A DNA stretch of 64,000 bases from Paenibacillus sp. yr247 (GTDB taxonomy: Bacteria > Bacillota > Bacilli > Paenibacillales > NBRC-103111). The stretch spans positions 62,001-126,000 of the forward strand of contig NZ_FNIF01000003.1 of NCBI RefSeq assembly GCF_900103825.1. Direction: 5' to 3'. This document shows, one piece after another, positions 33,445 through 42,798 of the stretch (positions are counted from its first letter, which is position 1; each line of letters opens with the position of its first letter). The notes beneath the pieces were generated by a model. The model was not told the origin of the DNA and searched no databases. It was given only the letters and a program-made list of their open reading frames with translations. Position numbers and translations under genes: made by a program.

Positions 33445-33641
33445 AAGGCCTTTTTCATCCTCTCAGTCACTAATCCAGGCAATTATAGCTACTCTCAGCA
33501 ATGAGCCGTCCTCTTCAGACGTCTCGCAGGGGCTCACTCCATTTCAGCTTCTGAGAAGGCCTTTTTCATCCTCTCAGTCACCAATCCAGGCAATTATAGC
33601 TACTCTCAGCAATGAGCCGTCCTTTTCAGACGTCTCGCGGC
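33445..33641. repeat. Two direct repeats of about 86 bp, period 111 bp
   Basis: 33445-33530 and 33556-33641 match with about two mismatches; both start AAGGCCTTTTTCATCCTCTC and contain CTACTCTCAGCAATGAGCC. A weaker third piece (GAGAAGACCTCTTCTGCC, about 33663-33681) follows. On the minus strand each copy keeps an open frame ETSEEDGSLLRVAIIAWISD ending in TGA, which is either chance or a duplicated gene tail. The stretch to 33836 has no gene. Confidence 0.8.
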
Positions 33642-33836
33642 GGTTTCATCCGTTCTATCGTGCGAGAAGACCTCTTCTGCCTTCTCAGATCGCTTTTCAA
33701 CAACGCTCCCCACACTTTTGCGATGAAATTCATTCTCTCAGCAGCCTGAAATCGGAGGCTCATGACGTTCCCCCCACGCACCTCGGTGGCTCAAACAAAA
33801 AAACCGCAGGCACACAGTCCGCGGTTCTCTCTATTT

Positions 33837-35609
33837 CTACACCGTAAATTTCTGCAAAGAAATTTGTAGTTCCTCAGCAAGTCCTGCCAACGATTTGGCA
33901 GAATTCTCAATTTCCTCGGTCGTTGACATTTGCTGCTGGCTGGCAGCTGATGTTTCCTGACTGACCGAAATCCCTGTTTCCGAAACAGCACTTACAATAC
34001 TCATCACTTGCTCGATGCGTAAATTTGCATCAACCAGTTGGTGAATATTCAGATTCACACTCTCCACTTTCGCGTTCACTTTCTCAACGGAAGTTTCGAT
34101 GTGGACGAAGGATTCTTGCGCTTCACCGGAAATGGTTAATCCAGCTTCCACTTTGCCAGCCCCTGCATGCATGGAGCTTACAGCGTGATTAATCTGTCTT
34201 TGAATCGTAGAAACCAGATCTGTAATGTTGCGTGCCGACGAGGAGGATTGCTCAGCAAGCTTTCGCACTTCTCCAGCTACAACAGCGAACCCACGACCTG
34301 CTTCTCCAGCACGCGCAGCTTCAATAGCAGCGTTCAAAGAAAGCAAATTCGTCTGTGTGGAAATTTCATTTATCACATTGACAATCTCACCAATTTTGTG
34401 AGCATTTTTGCCTAAGGCGGCGATAACTTCATTGACTTCCCGCACAGCGTCGGAAATCTCCGTCATTTGACCGGCGATTGATACCACGGATCGTTTCCCA
34501 TTTTGTGCCGCATTGGTTGCTTGCTCCGCGAGCTCAGCCACTTCTTGGGCAGACTTATCAATGAGCTTCGTACTCGTTAGCATGAGTTGAACTGCCTCAT
34601 TCGCTTGATTCACTCCAGCAAACTGCTTCTCGAAATCTTCGGATAGCTGCTGACTGGATGTTGCTACCTGTTTTGCAGCCATAGAGCTTTGCTCTGAACT
34701 TGCAAGAAGTTCTTCTGAACTAGCTGAGAGAGTCAATGCATTTTCTGCGATCTGCTTAACTAATGTACGCAAGCTTTCGGTCATTACATTAAAAGAGCCA
34801 GTTAATTTCCCGACCTCGTCCTCGTAAGGGTAGTCACCTTTAACGGAGAGATCACCGTCGGCAGCCTTTTCCATATGTTCCTGCAGCCTGCGAATTGGAG
34901 TCGTAATAATCATATTCAAAGCTAGTGCATTCGCCGTCATGACGATAATCGCGATGATAATGGTAAGGATAATGACCAAGTGTGACGTCTTAGAGTCTGC
35001 ACTGCTCGTTTTCTGAAATTGTTCTGCAGCAAATTCTTTGAGCAAAACCAATTTATCCAGCGCTTCAATCGTCTTACTACCTTGCGGTGAAACCTCATTG
35101 TTATAAACTTGGTAAGCAACTTGATTATTATTTGTGGCATGATTAATCGTTGTGTTAATGACCTCGCGGTACTTACCATTCAGTTCTTCAAAGCTTTTAA
35201 AAGCCGCAGCTTCCTCTTGGTTTAAAGCAATTCCTGATATTTTAGTAACAAGCTCATTATTCTTAGCACTGTTCTCATCTAATTTCACTTTCAATTTGAC
35301 CTTATATTTCACATCAACCGATAGCATCATTTCTAGAAGATTGGATTGGGTTTCATTAAAATTTGATTTCAATTGATTAATCCATTTGACAGACAGCAGA
35401 CTTTCCTCGTACATTCTAGTAGAATTACTAGACATCTTATCCATGTAGTAATAACCAGTAATACCAACAATTGCCAGGAACAAAATAGCGATGGCATTCA
35501 TTAAAAGCAGTTTAAAACGAAGTTTAAGGTTTCGAAGGATGGAAAGGTTAGTTTTCGTTTTTTTTACTTTTTTCATGTTACTCATATTCAATTTCATATT
35601 GAATTTCAA
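33837..35609 (-). CDS. Methyl-accepting chemotaxis protein, 4HB sensor
   Basis: A 590-residue chemoreceptor. TM1 ([21 protein letters not shown]) and TM2 ([21 protein letters not shown], about residues 210-230) enclose a helical four-helix-bundle ligand domain. A HAMP domain follows ([20 protein letters not shown]) and the signalling hairpin [20 protein letters not shown] is intact. It should signal to CheA/CheW encoded elsewhere. TTG 35609 is ten bases after AAGGAG; three ATGs within the first 12 codons are alternatives. Single gene, divergent from the DAG-kinase-family gene. Confidence 0.94.
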   Translation of the reverse strand: MKFNMKLNMSNMKKVKKTKTNLSILRNLKLRFKLLLMNAIAILFLAIVGITGYYYMDKMSSNSTRMYEESLLSVKWINQLKSNFNETQSNLLEMMLSVDVKYKVKLKVKLDENSAKNNELVTKISGIALNQEEAAAFKSFEELNGKYREVINTTINHATNNNQVAYQVYNNEVSPQGSKTIEALDKLVLLKEFAAEQFQKTSSADSKTSHLVIILTIIIAIIVMTANALALNMIITTPIRRLQEHMEKAADGDLSVKGDYPYEDEVGKLTGSFNVMTESLRTLVKQIAENALTLSASSEELLASSEQSSMAAKQVATSSQQLSEDFEKQFAGVNQANEAVQLMLTSTKLIDKSAQEVAELAEQATNAAQNGKRSVVSIAGQMTEISDAVREVNEVIAALGKNAHKIGEIVNVINEISTQTNLLSLNAAIEAARAGEAGRGFAVVAGEVRKLAEQSSSSARNITDLVSTIQRQINHAVSSMHAGAGKVEAGLTISGEAQESFVHIETSVEKVNAKVESVNLNIHQLVDANLRIEQVMSIVSAVSETGISVSQETSAASQQQMSTTEEIENSAKSLAGLAEELQISLQKFTV

Positions 35610-35847
35610 AGTTAACCGTTCTCCTTCCGAGTCTTAGATTTTGTAGTCTGACTTAACTTGTCCAGAACAAAACCATCAGTGTTATCTTGATGAAACAAAA
35701 CCTTACATCAAAATATTTTAATTCACCTATGGTTTATTTTACAAATAAGTACCTATTATGTAAAGACAAAATTCGCCAAAAAATAGGGAAATCAAAGAAA
35801 TTTTTTGGTTAACTACTTCCATTTTTTATAAAATAGATCGGGGATAA

Positions 35848-36786
35848 ATGGACATGAAATCAATCGGAATTATCGTGAATCCGCTTTCAGGGGACGGCAG
35901 AGGATCTATCATCTGGAGAGAAATTGCGACTTATCTACAGTCGAATCATATCTCGTATATTTCAAAATTAACGACAAAGGCTGGAGAAGCCACCCAGCAC
36001 GCCATCACACTTGTTAAGGAGCATGAGGTTGTAAAGCTAATTGTTATCGGCGGGGATGGAACGATTCATGAGGTAGCCGGAGGATTATCACAATTAAAAA
36101 ATACTGGATTTAGCTGCAGCCTTGCTGTTATTCCTGCGGGTACAGGCAACGATTTTGCCAAAGCTTATGACATTCCCACCAATCCATTAAAAGCCCTAGA
36201 TGTCGCTTTATCGGAGACAAAAAAAGTCCAAATCGACATTCTGCGTGCAAATAATGGCATGATTGCCGTAAATAGTATTGGAGCGGGTTTCGATGGCATG
36301 GTGGCCAAACAAACTAACGAAGCTAGCTACAAAAAAATTTTCAACCGCATCGGTCTTGGTAGGCTGTCCTACTTCCTTTCGATCCTCAGAGTGTTCGCCA
36401 CTTATCAACCCTGCACAGCTTGGTTAGAAGTAGATGGCACGGTTCATGAGTTGCCTGATATGTGGCTGACAGCTGTCGCAAATATTCCCTTTTACGGAGG
36501 CTCTATTCAAATATGCCCAGCTGCCTCACCTCACGACGGCATTGCTGATATCGTCGTGATTCAAAGCAGAGGGCGATTCCGGTTACTTCCCATCCTTTTC
36601 ACCGTTTATCAAGGTAAGCATACCAAGCATCCCGCTGTTTCTTTCTATAAAGGTACGTCAATTTCACTTCGTACACAAACGTCTCTACTCGTCCAAGCGG
36701 ATGGAGAGTTCGCCGGATCAACACCACTGCAAATCGAGATTGTGCCTTCAGCGATAACGGTTATTCGGTCAGCTCTCAAAGGTTAA
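35848..36786 (+). CDS. Diacylglycerol/lipid kinase family protein (YegS/BmrU-like)
   Basis: A 312-residue soluble lipid kinase. IVNPLSGDGRG is the nucleotide loop, VIGGDGTIHEVAGGL the catalytic GGDGT and IPAGTGNDFA the second conserved loop; GAGFDGMV and LLVQADGEF complete the fold. Members phosphorylate diacylglycerol or related lipids at the inner membrane face; DgkB acts in phospholipid recycling. The exact lipid cannot be told. GGGG four bases before ATG 35848. Only one base separates its stop from that of the convergent lplT, so the genes lie tail to tail. Confidence 0.93.
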   Translation: MDMKSIGIIVNPLSGDGRGSIIWREIATYLQSNHISYISKLTTKAGEATQHAITLVKEHEVVKLIVIGGDGTIHEVAGGLSQLKNTGFSCSLAVIPAGTGNDFAKAYDIPTNPLKALDVALSETKKVQIDILRANNGMIAVNSIGAGFDGMVAKQTNEASYKKIFNRIGLGRLSYFLSILRVFATYQPCTAWLEVDGTVHELPDMWLTAVANIPFYGGSIQICPAASPHDGIADIVVIQSRGRFRLLPILFTVYQGKHTKHPAVSFYKGTSISLRTQTSLLVQADGEFAGSTPLQIEIVPSAITVIRSALKG

Positions 36787-36787
36787 C

Positions 36788-37957
36788 TTACAAAGCTATT
36801 TTCAAACGTTGACGCTGTAAAATCAGGTATCCCACGAAGCCGGCTAGGATGACAGCAATCCCCGTTATGGACATGTCAGGTGATAGACCATCCTTGGAAA
36901 TTTGCGTGTAGATACCTACACCGGCTAGCATCATCGTATTTTCGAGGAAATTTTGAACCGCAATCGTTTTACCGGCTCCCACCATTCCCTGGCCTTTATC
37001 TTGAAGTACAGTATTCATCGGTACGATAAATACGCCGCCGCTGAAGCCTACGAGGAGCAGAAGCCCTATGGTGACATACAGGTTAGTAATGAGCGGGAAT
37101 AGCAAAATGCTGATAATCATTAGAATCCCAAAGATAAAGGAATTATAATATTGACGTGCCGGAATGAGCTTCGGCGTCATAAGTGCGCCAACCATAATAC
37201 CTATTCCTGTTACTGCCACCAGCATCGAAATCTGATCTATAGACTGGATCCCAAGATGGACCGGTACCCATGCAATAATCGCTAGACGAACGACTGAAGA
37301 TGTCATCCAGAATGAGCCGGTTCCAACGAGAGAAAAACGGGTGGCTCTATTTTTTAACAAGAGAGTCATATCCGAAATAAATGACTTAGCCTCCTTAAGA
37401 TAACGGATGTTCGAATTGCCTTGAATCCTTGGTATTTGCATTGTCATAACTAAAGAAACCAAGTAAAGCGCGAAGCAAGCCATAATAGACCCGGTAAGTG
37501 ATAGTTTTGCCAAAATACCACCGCATACGGAACCAAGAAGAATGGCCATAATCGTATACCCCTCAATGCGTGCATTGGCTTGCAGCAGCTCGTTGTCTGA
37601 ATACGTAAGCGAAGGCAGTATACCATATTTGGCCGGTGAGTAGACCGCGGCTCCTATACCGACAATTCCGTAACTGACAGCAGGATCAATATGCAGGAAT
37701 AACGCGATAATTCCGATGCTCTTGATAGCGTTGCCGACTAGAAGGACGTGGGATTTCGCATTTTTATCTGCGTATGCTCCAACGAATGGCGCGAGGAGAA
37801 CGAATGCAACGAGAAAGGATGCTTGCACAACGCCAATATAATAATCAGGGAAAGCATTCTGTTTAATGATAGCCAGTGTAATGAAGAGAATCATATTATC
37901 GGCAAAAGCGGAAAGGAATTGTGTCAAATACAGCGTCTGAAGTGGCTTCATTTTCAT
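36788..37957 (-). CDS. lplT: Lysophospholipid transporter, MFS family
   Basis: A 389-residue MFS protein with about eleven or twelve hydrophobic segments. The N-terminus TLYLTQFLSAFADNMILFIT and the motifs GAYADKNAKSHVLLVGNAIK and GVFIVPMNTVLQDKGQGMVG match LplT, which moves lysophospholipids across the cytoplasmic membrane for re-acylation. Its ATG overlaps the aas stop by four bases, and the lplT-aas pair is known from enterobacteria, which makes the assignment strong. Here aas is the upstream gene. Confidence 0.88.
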   Translation of the reverse strand: MKMKPLQTLYLTQFLSAFADNMILFITLAIIKQNAFPDYYIGVVQASFLVAFVLLAPFVGAYADKNAKSHVLLVGNAIKSIGIIALFLHIDPAVSYGIVGIGAAVYSPAKYGILPSLTYSDNELLQANARIEGYTIMAILLGSVCGGILAKLSLTGSIMACFALYLVSLVMTMQIPRIQGNSNIRYLKEAKSFISDMTLLLKNRATRFSLVGTGSFWMTSSVVRLAIIAWVPVHLGIQSIDQISMLVAVTGIGIMVGALMTPKLIPARQYYNSFIFGILMIISILLFPLITNLYVTIGLLLLVGFSGGVFIVPMNTVLQDKGQGMVGAGKTIAVQNFLENTMMLAGVGIYTQISKDGLSPDMSITGIAVILAGFVGYLILQRQRLKIAL

Positions 37958-40131
37958 ATCATTTCGCTCCCTTTAGGTTCATGATCATCCTGCAGCGCCG
38001 TTCGTTTAATAGTCACATAGTCTACTTTTCCACTTCCCAAAAGCGGCAGTTTCTCCAAATAACGAAGCTCCGAAGGCATGTAAATCGTTGGATGACCCTG
38101 CTGTTTCATCGATTCTCTGAGTTGCTGGATCTGGGCCCCCGGAATATTATGGTATACAACGATCCTCTCCCCTTTTCGTACTTCTGGCACACTGATCGCT
38201 GCGCATATCGCATGTGGCGGCAAGCTTGCAATCACAAGCTCTTCCACCATCGGCAATGACACTTTTTCCCCACCAATTTTGGCAAAAGACTGCACTCTTG
38301 CTTGAATCGAGATAAACCCTTGATCATCTATTTGAACAACATCTCCGCAACTATACCACTCCGGGCAAGATACGAAGCCTTGACCATGGATTAAATAACC
38401 TTTCATGACATTCGGACCCTTCACCAGCAAATTACCGCCAAGCTCAATGCCGTCCACCGGCTCTAACCGATAGTGAATTCCTGGCAGTATTCGACCCACT
38501 GTCCCTTTCTTTGCATACATGGGCGTATTAAGTGAAATGACAGGCGCTGTCTCCGTTGTACCATAACCCTCGAGAATTCGGATGCCAAATTTATCAGACC
38601 AGGTTTGTCGGACTTCCTCCTTCAGCTTCTCAGCACCAGCCACGACATATTTAAGCGATTGGGCGTAATCGTACGGATGCGCAGTTCTTGCATAAGCCGA
38701 TAGAAACGTTGAAGTCCCAAAAAGAATCGTAATATTCCGATCGTAAACCAACTCTGGAATGACTTTATAATGTAAGGGATTGGGGTACAGTACGACTTTC
38801 ATACCGGAAAGAATCGGCAGCATCGTACCCGCTGTCAACCCGAAGGAATGAAACATCGGCATCGCTCCAAGCACGATATCTGACGCATTAAAGGCAATAA
38901 CGACCTTAGCCTGCTGAATATTTGCAAAAATATTTCGGTGTGTAAGGATAACACCCTTCGGTTTACTCTCACTTCCTGATGTGAAAAGGACAACCTCGTT
39001 CTTTCCTGAACCAACGACTCCTCGAGCTTTTCTTACATAGTGAACGATTCCCACACATTTAAGTTTAAAAGTGATACTTTGTTTGACATCCTCGAGATAA
39101 ACAATTGTGAAAACACCGCTCGCGCTTTGGATAAAATCAGTAAGTCCCGCCTTGGCGACGAACGCTCTAGAAGTCACAATCGTCTTCACAGAGGCCGTTT
39201 CACAAGCATCTAACATCGCCTGTTTCCCCGCCGAATAGTTTAGAATCGCCGGTGTTACACCTAATCGGAATAAAGAAAACAAGGTAATCACATTCGCCGC
39301 AGCATTAGGAAGCAAAACAGCTGCACGATTCTGTTCCTTGAGAAGCTCTTTTAATCGCTCCGCCATTGTATATGTTGTTAGCAGTAACTTGCGGTAGGAA
39401 AGGGAATAATTGCCAACAATATCTTCACAAATAATGGCGGAAGAGCCGTGCTGTTTAGCAGCTATAATCAGTTCGTTGAATAAATTGAGCTCAGGCTTCA
39501 TACGGCTTTCCAGCAAATGATTCTGCATGCGGCTGCGAATCGTATCCGTTGCCTGATCTTTCTGAACTCTCCTCGAGATATGTTCACTCATGGGCACTTG
39601 AAAAGCTTCGCCAAACGTAATGCTTACAGCCGGAAACCAGATCTGCTTCAGTTTCCCGCGAAGATAAGATAGCTTCGAATGCTCCAGCCCATTTATCGCA
39701 ATTGGCAGCATAAGAGCCTGAGATCTCAGTGCAATATAGCCAATCCCTCCATACACCTTCATCATACCACCGGTTGTTGTGATACGTCCTTCCGGAAAAA
39801 CAACCAACGGTGTACCGCTTTGTACGGTTCTGAGCATCGTCCGCACCGAATAGGGATTCAAAGGATCTACCGCGATATGCGCCCGAAAAAGGAGCAGCCA
39901 AGCAAAACGCTTTGCAATCTTGGTGTTTACAACAAAGGCCACTTCCTTGGGCAGTATCAGAGCTAATAGAACTGCATCTAGCAAAGATACGTGATTAGGG
40001 ATGAGGACTGTTTTCTCCGTAAAATCCAACTGCTCCATCCCTTTCACTCTCACCCGGAAGCTTGCCATCAAGGCTGGGCCCAATAAGGGAAGAAACAGCT
40101 TTAACAGAGTAACAAACAACCATTTGATCAT
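37954..40131 (-). CDS. aas: Acyltransferase/acyl-ACP synthetase fusion for lysophospholipid re-acylation
   Basis: A 725-residue two-domain enzyme. Residues about 1-200 are a PlsC-type acyltransferase (NHVSLLDAVLLAL with the HX4D motif, VVFPEGRITTTGG). The rest is an AMP-forming ligase (VLFTSGSESKPKGVILTHRN, ILEGYGTTETAPVISL, GGEKVSLPMVEE). Aas activates a fatty acid on ACP and transfers it to lysophosphatidylethanolamine. ATG 40131, seven bases after AGGAGG, removes 30 residues that are translation of the upstream repeat. It forms an operon with lplT. A tandem hairpin repeat array lies directly before its ribosome binding site. Confidence 0.92.
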   Translation of the reverse strand: MIKWLFVTLLKLFLPLLGPALMASFRVRVKGMEQLDFTEKTVLIPNHVSLLDAVLLALILPKEVAFVVNTKIAKRFAWLLLFRAHIAVDPLNPYSVRTMLRTVQSGTPLVVFPEGRITTTGGMMKVYGGIGYIALRSQALMLPIAINGLEHSKLSYLRGKLKQIWFPAVSITFGEAFQVPMSEHISRRVQKDQATDTIRSRMQNHLLESRMKPELNLFNELIIAAKQHGSSAIICEDIVGNYSLSYRKLLLTTYTMAERLKELLKEQNRAAVLLPNAAANVITLFSLFRLGVTPAILNYSAGKQAMLDACETASVKTIVTSRAFVAKAGLTDFIQSASGVFTIVYLEDVKQSITFKLKCVGIVHYVRKARGVVGSGKNEVVLFTSGSESKPKGVILTHRNIFANIQQAKVVIAFNASDIVLGAMPMFHSFGLTAGTMLPILSGMKVVLYPNPLHYKVIPELVYDRNITILFGTSTFLSAYARTAHPYDYAQSLKYVVAGAEKLKEEVRQTWSDKFGIRILEGYGTTETAPVISLNTPMYAKKGTVGRILPGIHYRLEPVDGIELGGNLLVKGPNVMKGYLIHGQGFVSCPEWYSCGDVVQIDDQGFISIQARVQSFAKIGGEKVSLPMVEELVIASLPPHAICAAISVPEVRKGERIVVYHNIPGAQIQQLRESMKQQGHPTIYMPSELRYLEKLPLLGSGKVDYVTIKRTALQDDHEPKGSEMI

Positions 40132-40137
40132 TGGAAC

Positions 40138-40287
40138 TCCTCCTAAGAGCTTTGCTTTAGCAAAGCTATCTTCGTAAGCATCAGCTGAGCTTTGCTTTAG
40201 CAAAGCTATCCTCGTATGCACCGGCTGAGCTTTGCTTTAGCAAAGCTATCTTCGTAAGCATCAGCTGAGCTTTGCTTTAGCAAAGCT
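40138..40287 (-). repeat. Tandem 40-bp hairpin element array before aas
   Basis: Units at 40147-40186, 40187-40226, 40227-40266 and a partial 40267-40287. Each contains AGCTTTGC and GCAAAGCT, a perfect 8-bp stem around a TTTA loop, and a spacer (ATCTTCGTAAGCATCAGCT, with three changes in the middle unit). On the sense strand the gene-proximal stem is followed by CTTAGGAGG, the aas Shine-Dalgarno. Related single or 1.5-unit copies lie before pdhB and mltG. Confidence 0.9.
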
Positions 40288-40392
40288 GCGGGCATCTATT
40301 AATACCAGGTCATAATCACATTGTATGCATTTGCCGCGAATCTGATAGTACTAACTTTACGTAGTACTTCGCCTAGGAAGATATATTTCAAT

Positions 40393-40428
40393 AAAAAAAA
40401 GACCACTGCATCCATATATGCATCGGTC
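40393..40428 (-). terminator. Terminator of the VOC gene
   Basis: On the minus strand GACC..TGCAT and ATGCA..GGTC form an interrupted stem followed by eight T. Confidence 0.75.
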
Positions 40429-40443
40429 TCTCTCTCATACTTA

Positions 40444-40827
40444 TTAATTTTCCTTCGGAACTTCACTGGTTAATGCTAAGGTATTTCCCTCTGTATCCCG
40501 GAAAAAGGCCATCCAAATATCGATACTGCCCATATTGGCTGCCACATGCGGCTCGTTAATAAAGGAAACACCTCGTTCTATAAGAACTTCATAGACCCGC
40601 TTAATGTCTTCCACCTTATCATAAATGACTGAGCTTGGATGAGTAAATTCCGGATTTTCAGGGAGGCTTAGCATCAATCGAATACCGTTACAATCAAAAA
40701 AAGCCACTTGAGAAGCTTGAAACAAAAAATTCATACCTAATGTGTCGCGATAAAAGATGACGGCTCTTTCAATGTCAGCTGCATTTACAGAGATTTGTGC
40801 AATTTGGGTTAAACTGTTCTCGCTCAT
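40444..40827 (-). CDS. VOC family (glyoxalase/dioxygenase fold) protein
   Basis: A 127-residue vicinal-oxygen-chelate protein with the usual beta-alpha-beta-beta-beta pairs: QISVNAADIERAVIFYRDTL at the N-terminus and WMAFFRDTEGNTLALTSEV at the C-terminus. Candidate metal ligands are few, the N-terminal His of glyoxalases being replaced by Ser, so it may be a binding protein rather than an enzyme. Single gene with its own terminator. Confidence 0.85.
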   Translation of the reverse strand: MSENSLTQIAQISVNAADIERAVIFYRDTLGMNFLFQASQVAFFDCNGIRLMLSLPENPEFTHPSSVIYDKVEDIKRVYEVLIERGVSFINEPHVAANMGSIDIWMAFFRDTEGNTLALTSEVPKEN

Positions 40828-40900
40828 ATGGTTCCCCTCTCAACAGATATACCCATATTCCACCATACAAGCTTTTTCGTTGTAACACAAAATGATAGCT

Positions 40901-41632
40901 CTAAGACTTTAAAAGATCTCTTAGCTTCGCCGGATAGTCGGTAATAATACCCGAAACACCCGAAGCAATCATCCTTCTATAATCCGCCACTTCATTTACC
41001 GTATAAGGATAACTAGCGAGGCCCGCAGCAGCGGCAGCCCTAACATCCTCTTGTTCTATACAGTGGTGATACGGATGTAAAGAATATACATCTACACCTA
41101 TTTGCTTAGCATATGCGGCATGATCAATTAAATTTGCTGCATACAGCAGCCCCACTTTTGCCTCAGGCTCAGCTTGTTTGATCCTGCGAATCACTTTGTG
41201 ATCGAAGGAAGAGATGACGACATCTTCCCATCTGTCGCGTTCACGCAAAAATGTGATCAGTGCTTCCTCCATTCGCCCTTCGTAAGCGTGTTTCACTTCC
41301 ACATTGATGAGGTGTCCTCTCGGTACAAGGTCGAACACTTCACACAATCGTGGTATCCGTTCCCCCTTATAGTGATCCGAAAACCAGAAGCCAGCATCTA
41401 ACGACTTTATCTCTTCCCAGCTTTTTTCACAAATAAGTCCGGATCCATTCGTCGTCCGATCCAAAGTAAGATCATGGCAGACAACAATTTCTCCGTCTTT
41501 CGTCAGCTGGACGTCCAGTTCAATGCCTTCTGCCCCTTGCTCTAAAGCTAATGCGAAAGAAGCTAATGTATTCTCCGGAGCTTCGCCGGCTGCTCCGCGA
41601 TGCCCGATCACAATCGGTTTCTGTGTGTTCAT
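40901..41632 (-). CDS. ugpQ: Glycerophosphodiester phosphodiesterase
   Basis: A 243-residue GDPD enzyme. GHRGAAGEAPENTLASFALA (catalytic His), GIELDVQLTKDGEIVVCHD (metal Glu/Asp and second His) and NVEVKHAYEG are complete, and no signal peptide is present, so it acts in the cytoplasm. It hydrolyses glycerophosphodiesters to glycerol-3-phosphate and an alcohol. AGGAGAG before ATG 41632. It is divergent from the UgpAEB importer, whose known substrates are exactly its substrates and products, so it plays the part of UgpQ. Confidence 0.9.
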   Translation of the reverse strand: MNTQKPIVIGHRGAAGEAPENTLASFALALEQGAEGIELDVQLTKDGEIVVCHDLTLDRTTNGSGLICEKSWEEIKSLDAGFWFSDHYKGERIPRLCEVFDLVPRGHLINVEVKHAYEGRMEEALITFLRERDRWEDVVISSFDHKVIRRIKQAEPEAKVGLLYAANLIDHAAYAKQIGVDVYSLHPYHHCIEQEDVRAAAAAGLASYPYTVNEVADYRRMIASGVSGIITDYPAKLRDLLKS

Positions 41633-41838
41633 GGTCCACTCTCCTAAGCTTATAAGCTACTAATATGCTCAAATTATAGATGACATTACCCGATTTTGCC
41701 CAGTATTCGAAAGTAAAGGTTATGTAAACTCGAAAAAAAATCCACAAATTCTTCATCTGTATTTAATATTCGTCAAATAAGCAATCGTTAAGCTAGTAAC
41801 ATAGCAGTAGTTGAATAACGTCCGTGGAGGAGTTTGGA

Positions 41839-42798
41839 ATGAATACAATGGAAAGAGATTTACAACTAACAAGAAAAACAAATACTAATGCGAATGTAGA
41901 GCATCCTCGCAAGGCAATGCTCAGTCATAAATGGATAGAGACGCTCCTTGGTTATGTCTTCTTATTTCCCTCACTTTTGCTATTTGCTATCTTTTTGTTT
42001 TATCCCCTTTTTCAAACCCTATATCTGAGCTTGCATGAAACGGATCCGCGGGGCAGAGTCGCTTCCTACGTTGGCTTCGATAATTTCGTTGCTATTTTCA
42101 CGTCAGAACGATTTTATCAGAGTTTAGGAGTTACGGGCCTTTTTACACTTCTAACCGTTCCTACCGTTATCGCAGTCGCTCTTATGCTCGCCGCTTTTAC
42201 GCACAATCAGCTCAAAGGTATGCGTATCTTCCAATTCATCTTCTCACTGCCTGTCGTTCTATCTGTAGGAACTTCCGCTGTAATCTGGATGATGCTGTTT
42301 CACCCGAGTGTCGGGATGCTGAATTACATCCTGCACGTAGTCGGCTCAGAGCCTGTTGCTTGGTTGACGGATCCAAGATGGGCACTGCTTTCCGTTTCCA
42401 TGATGACCGTCTGGATGAATTTAGGCTTTACTTACATTGTCCTGCTCAGCGGCTTACAAGGAATTCCGGATGAGATCTATGATAGTGCCAAAATCGATGG
42501 GTCTGGTCCAGTCCGTACCTTTGTTCAAATCGTCTTGCCTTTACTTTCACCGACTGTGTTTTTCGTCACGATTGTGTCCATCATCGGTGCGTTTCAGTCC
42601 TTCGGACAAATTCACATTTTGACCAAAGGTGGTCCGGTAAACTCCACAGATGTTCTTGTTTATTCCTTGTATCAGGATGCCTTTATCAATTTCCGGTTCG
42701 GAACCGGGAGCGCTCAAGCGCTTGTCCTCTTTACCATTATCCTTATTTTCACAGTCATACAATTTAAAGTTTTTGAAAGGAAAGTGCACTATCAATGA
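41839..42798 (+). CDS. ugpA: Glycerol-3-phosphate-type ABC transporter permease
   Basis: A 319-residue MalF-type permease. Six membrane segments are expected; the inner-membrane loop IPDEIYDSAKIDGSGPVRTF holds the EAA motif that contacts the ATPase. GGAGG eight bases before ATG 41839 fixes the start, five codons inside a longer frame. Its stop overlaps the next permease start (ATGA). The UgpA assignment rests on the neighbouring UgpB-like binding protein and the UgpQ-like diesterase, since permeases of this class are not specific by themselves. Confidence 0.88.
   Translation: MNTMERDLQLTRKTNTNANVEHPRKAMLSHKWIETLLGYVFLFPSLLLFAIFLFYPLFQTLYLSLHETDPRGRVASYVGFDNFVAIFTSERFYQSLGVTGLFTLLTVPTVIAVALMLAAFTHNQLKGMRIFQFIFSLPVVLSVGTSAVIWMMLFHPSVGMLNYILHVVGSEPVAWLTDPRWALLSVSMMTVWMNLGFTYIVLLSGLQGIPDEIYDSAKIDGSGPVRTFVQIVLPLLSPTVFFVTIVSIIGAFQSFGQIHILTKGGPVNSTDVLVYSLYQDAFINFRFGTGSAQALVLFTIILIFTVIQFKVFERKVHYQ

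Noticed and set aside
33445-33641. CRISPR array
   Set aside because: Only two long, near-identical copies of about 86 bp with a 25-bp gap; no short repeats with varied spacers and no cas genes.
40132-40221. 30 extra N-terminal residues of Aas
   Set aside because: They are translation of the tandem hairpin repeat; AGGAGG and ATG 40131 give the normal family start.
40138-40287. CRISPR array
   Set aside because: The whole 40-bp unit is repeated; there are no unique spacers.
41640-41838. PhoP box between ugpQ and ugpA
   Set aside because: Phosphate control would make sense, but no properly spaced TTAACA-like direct repeats could be identified.
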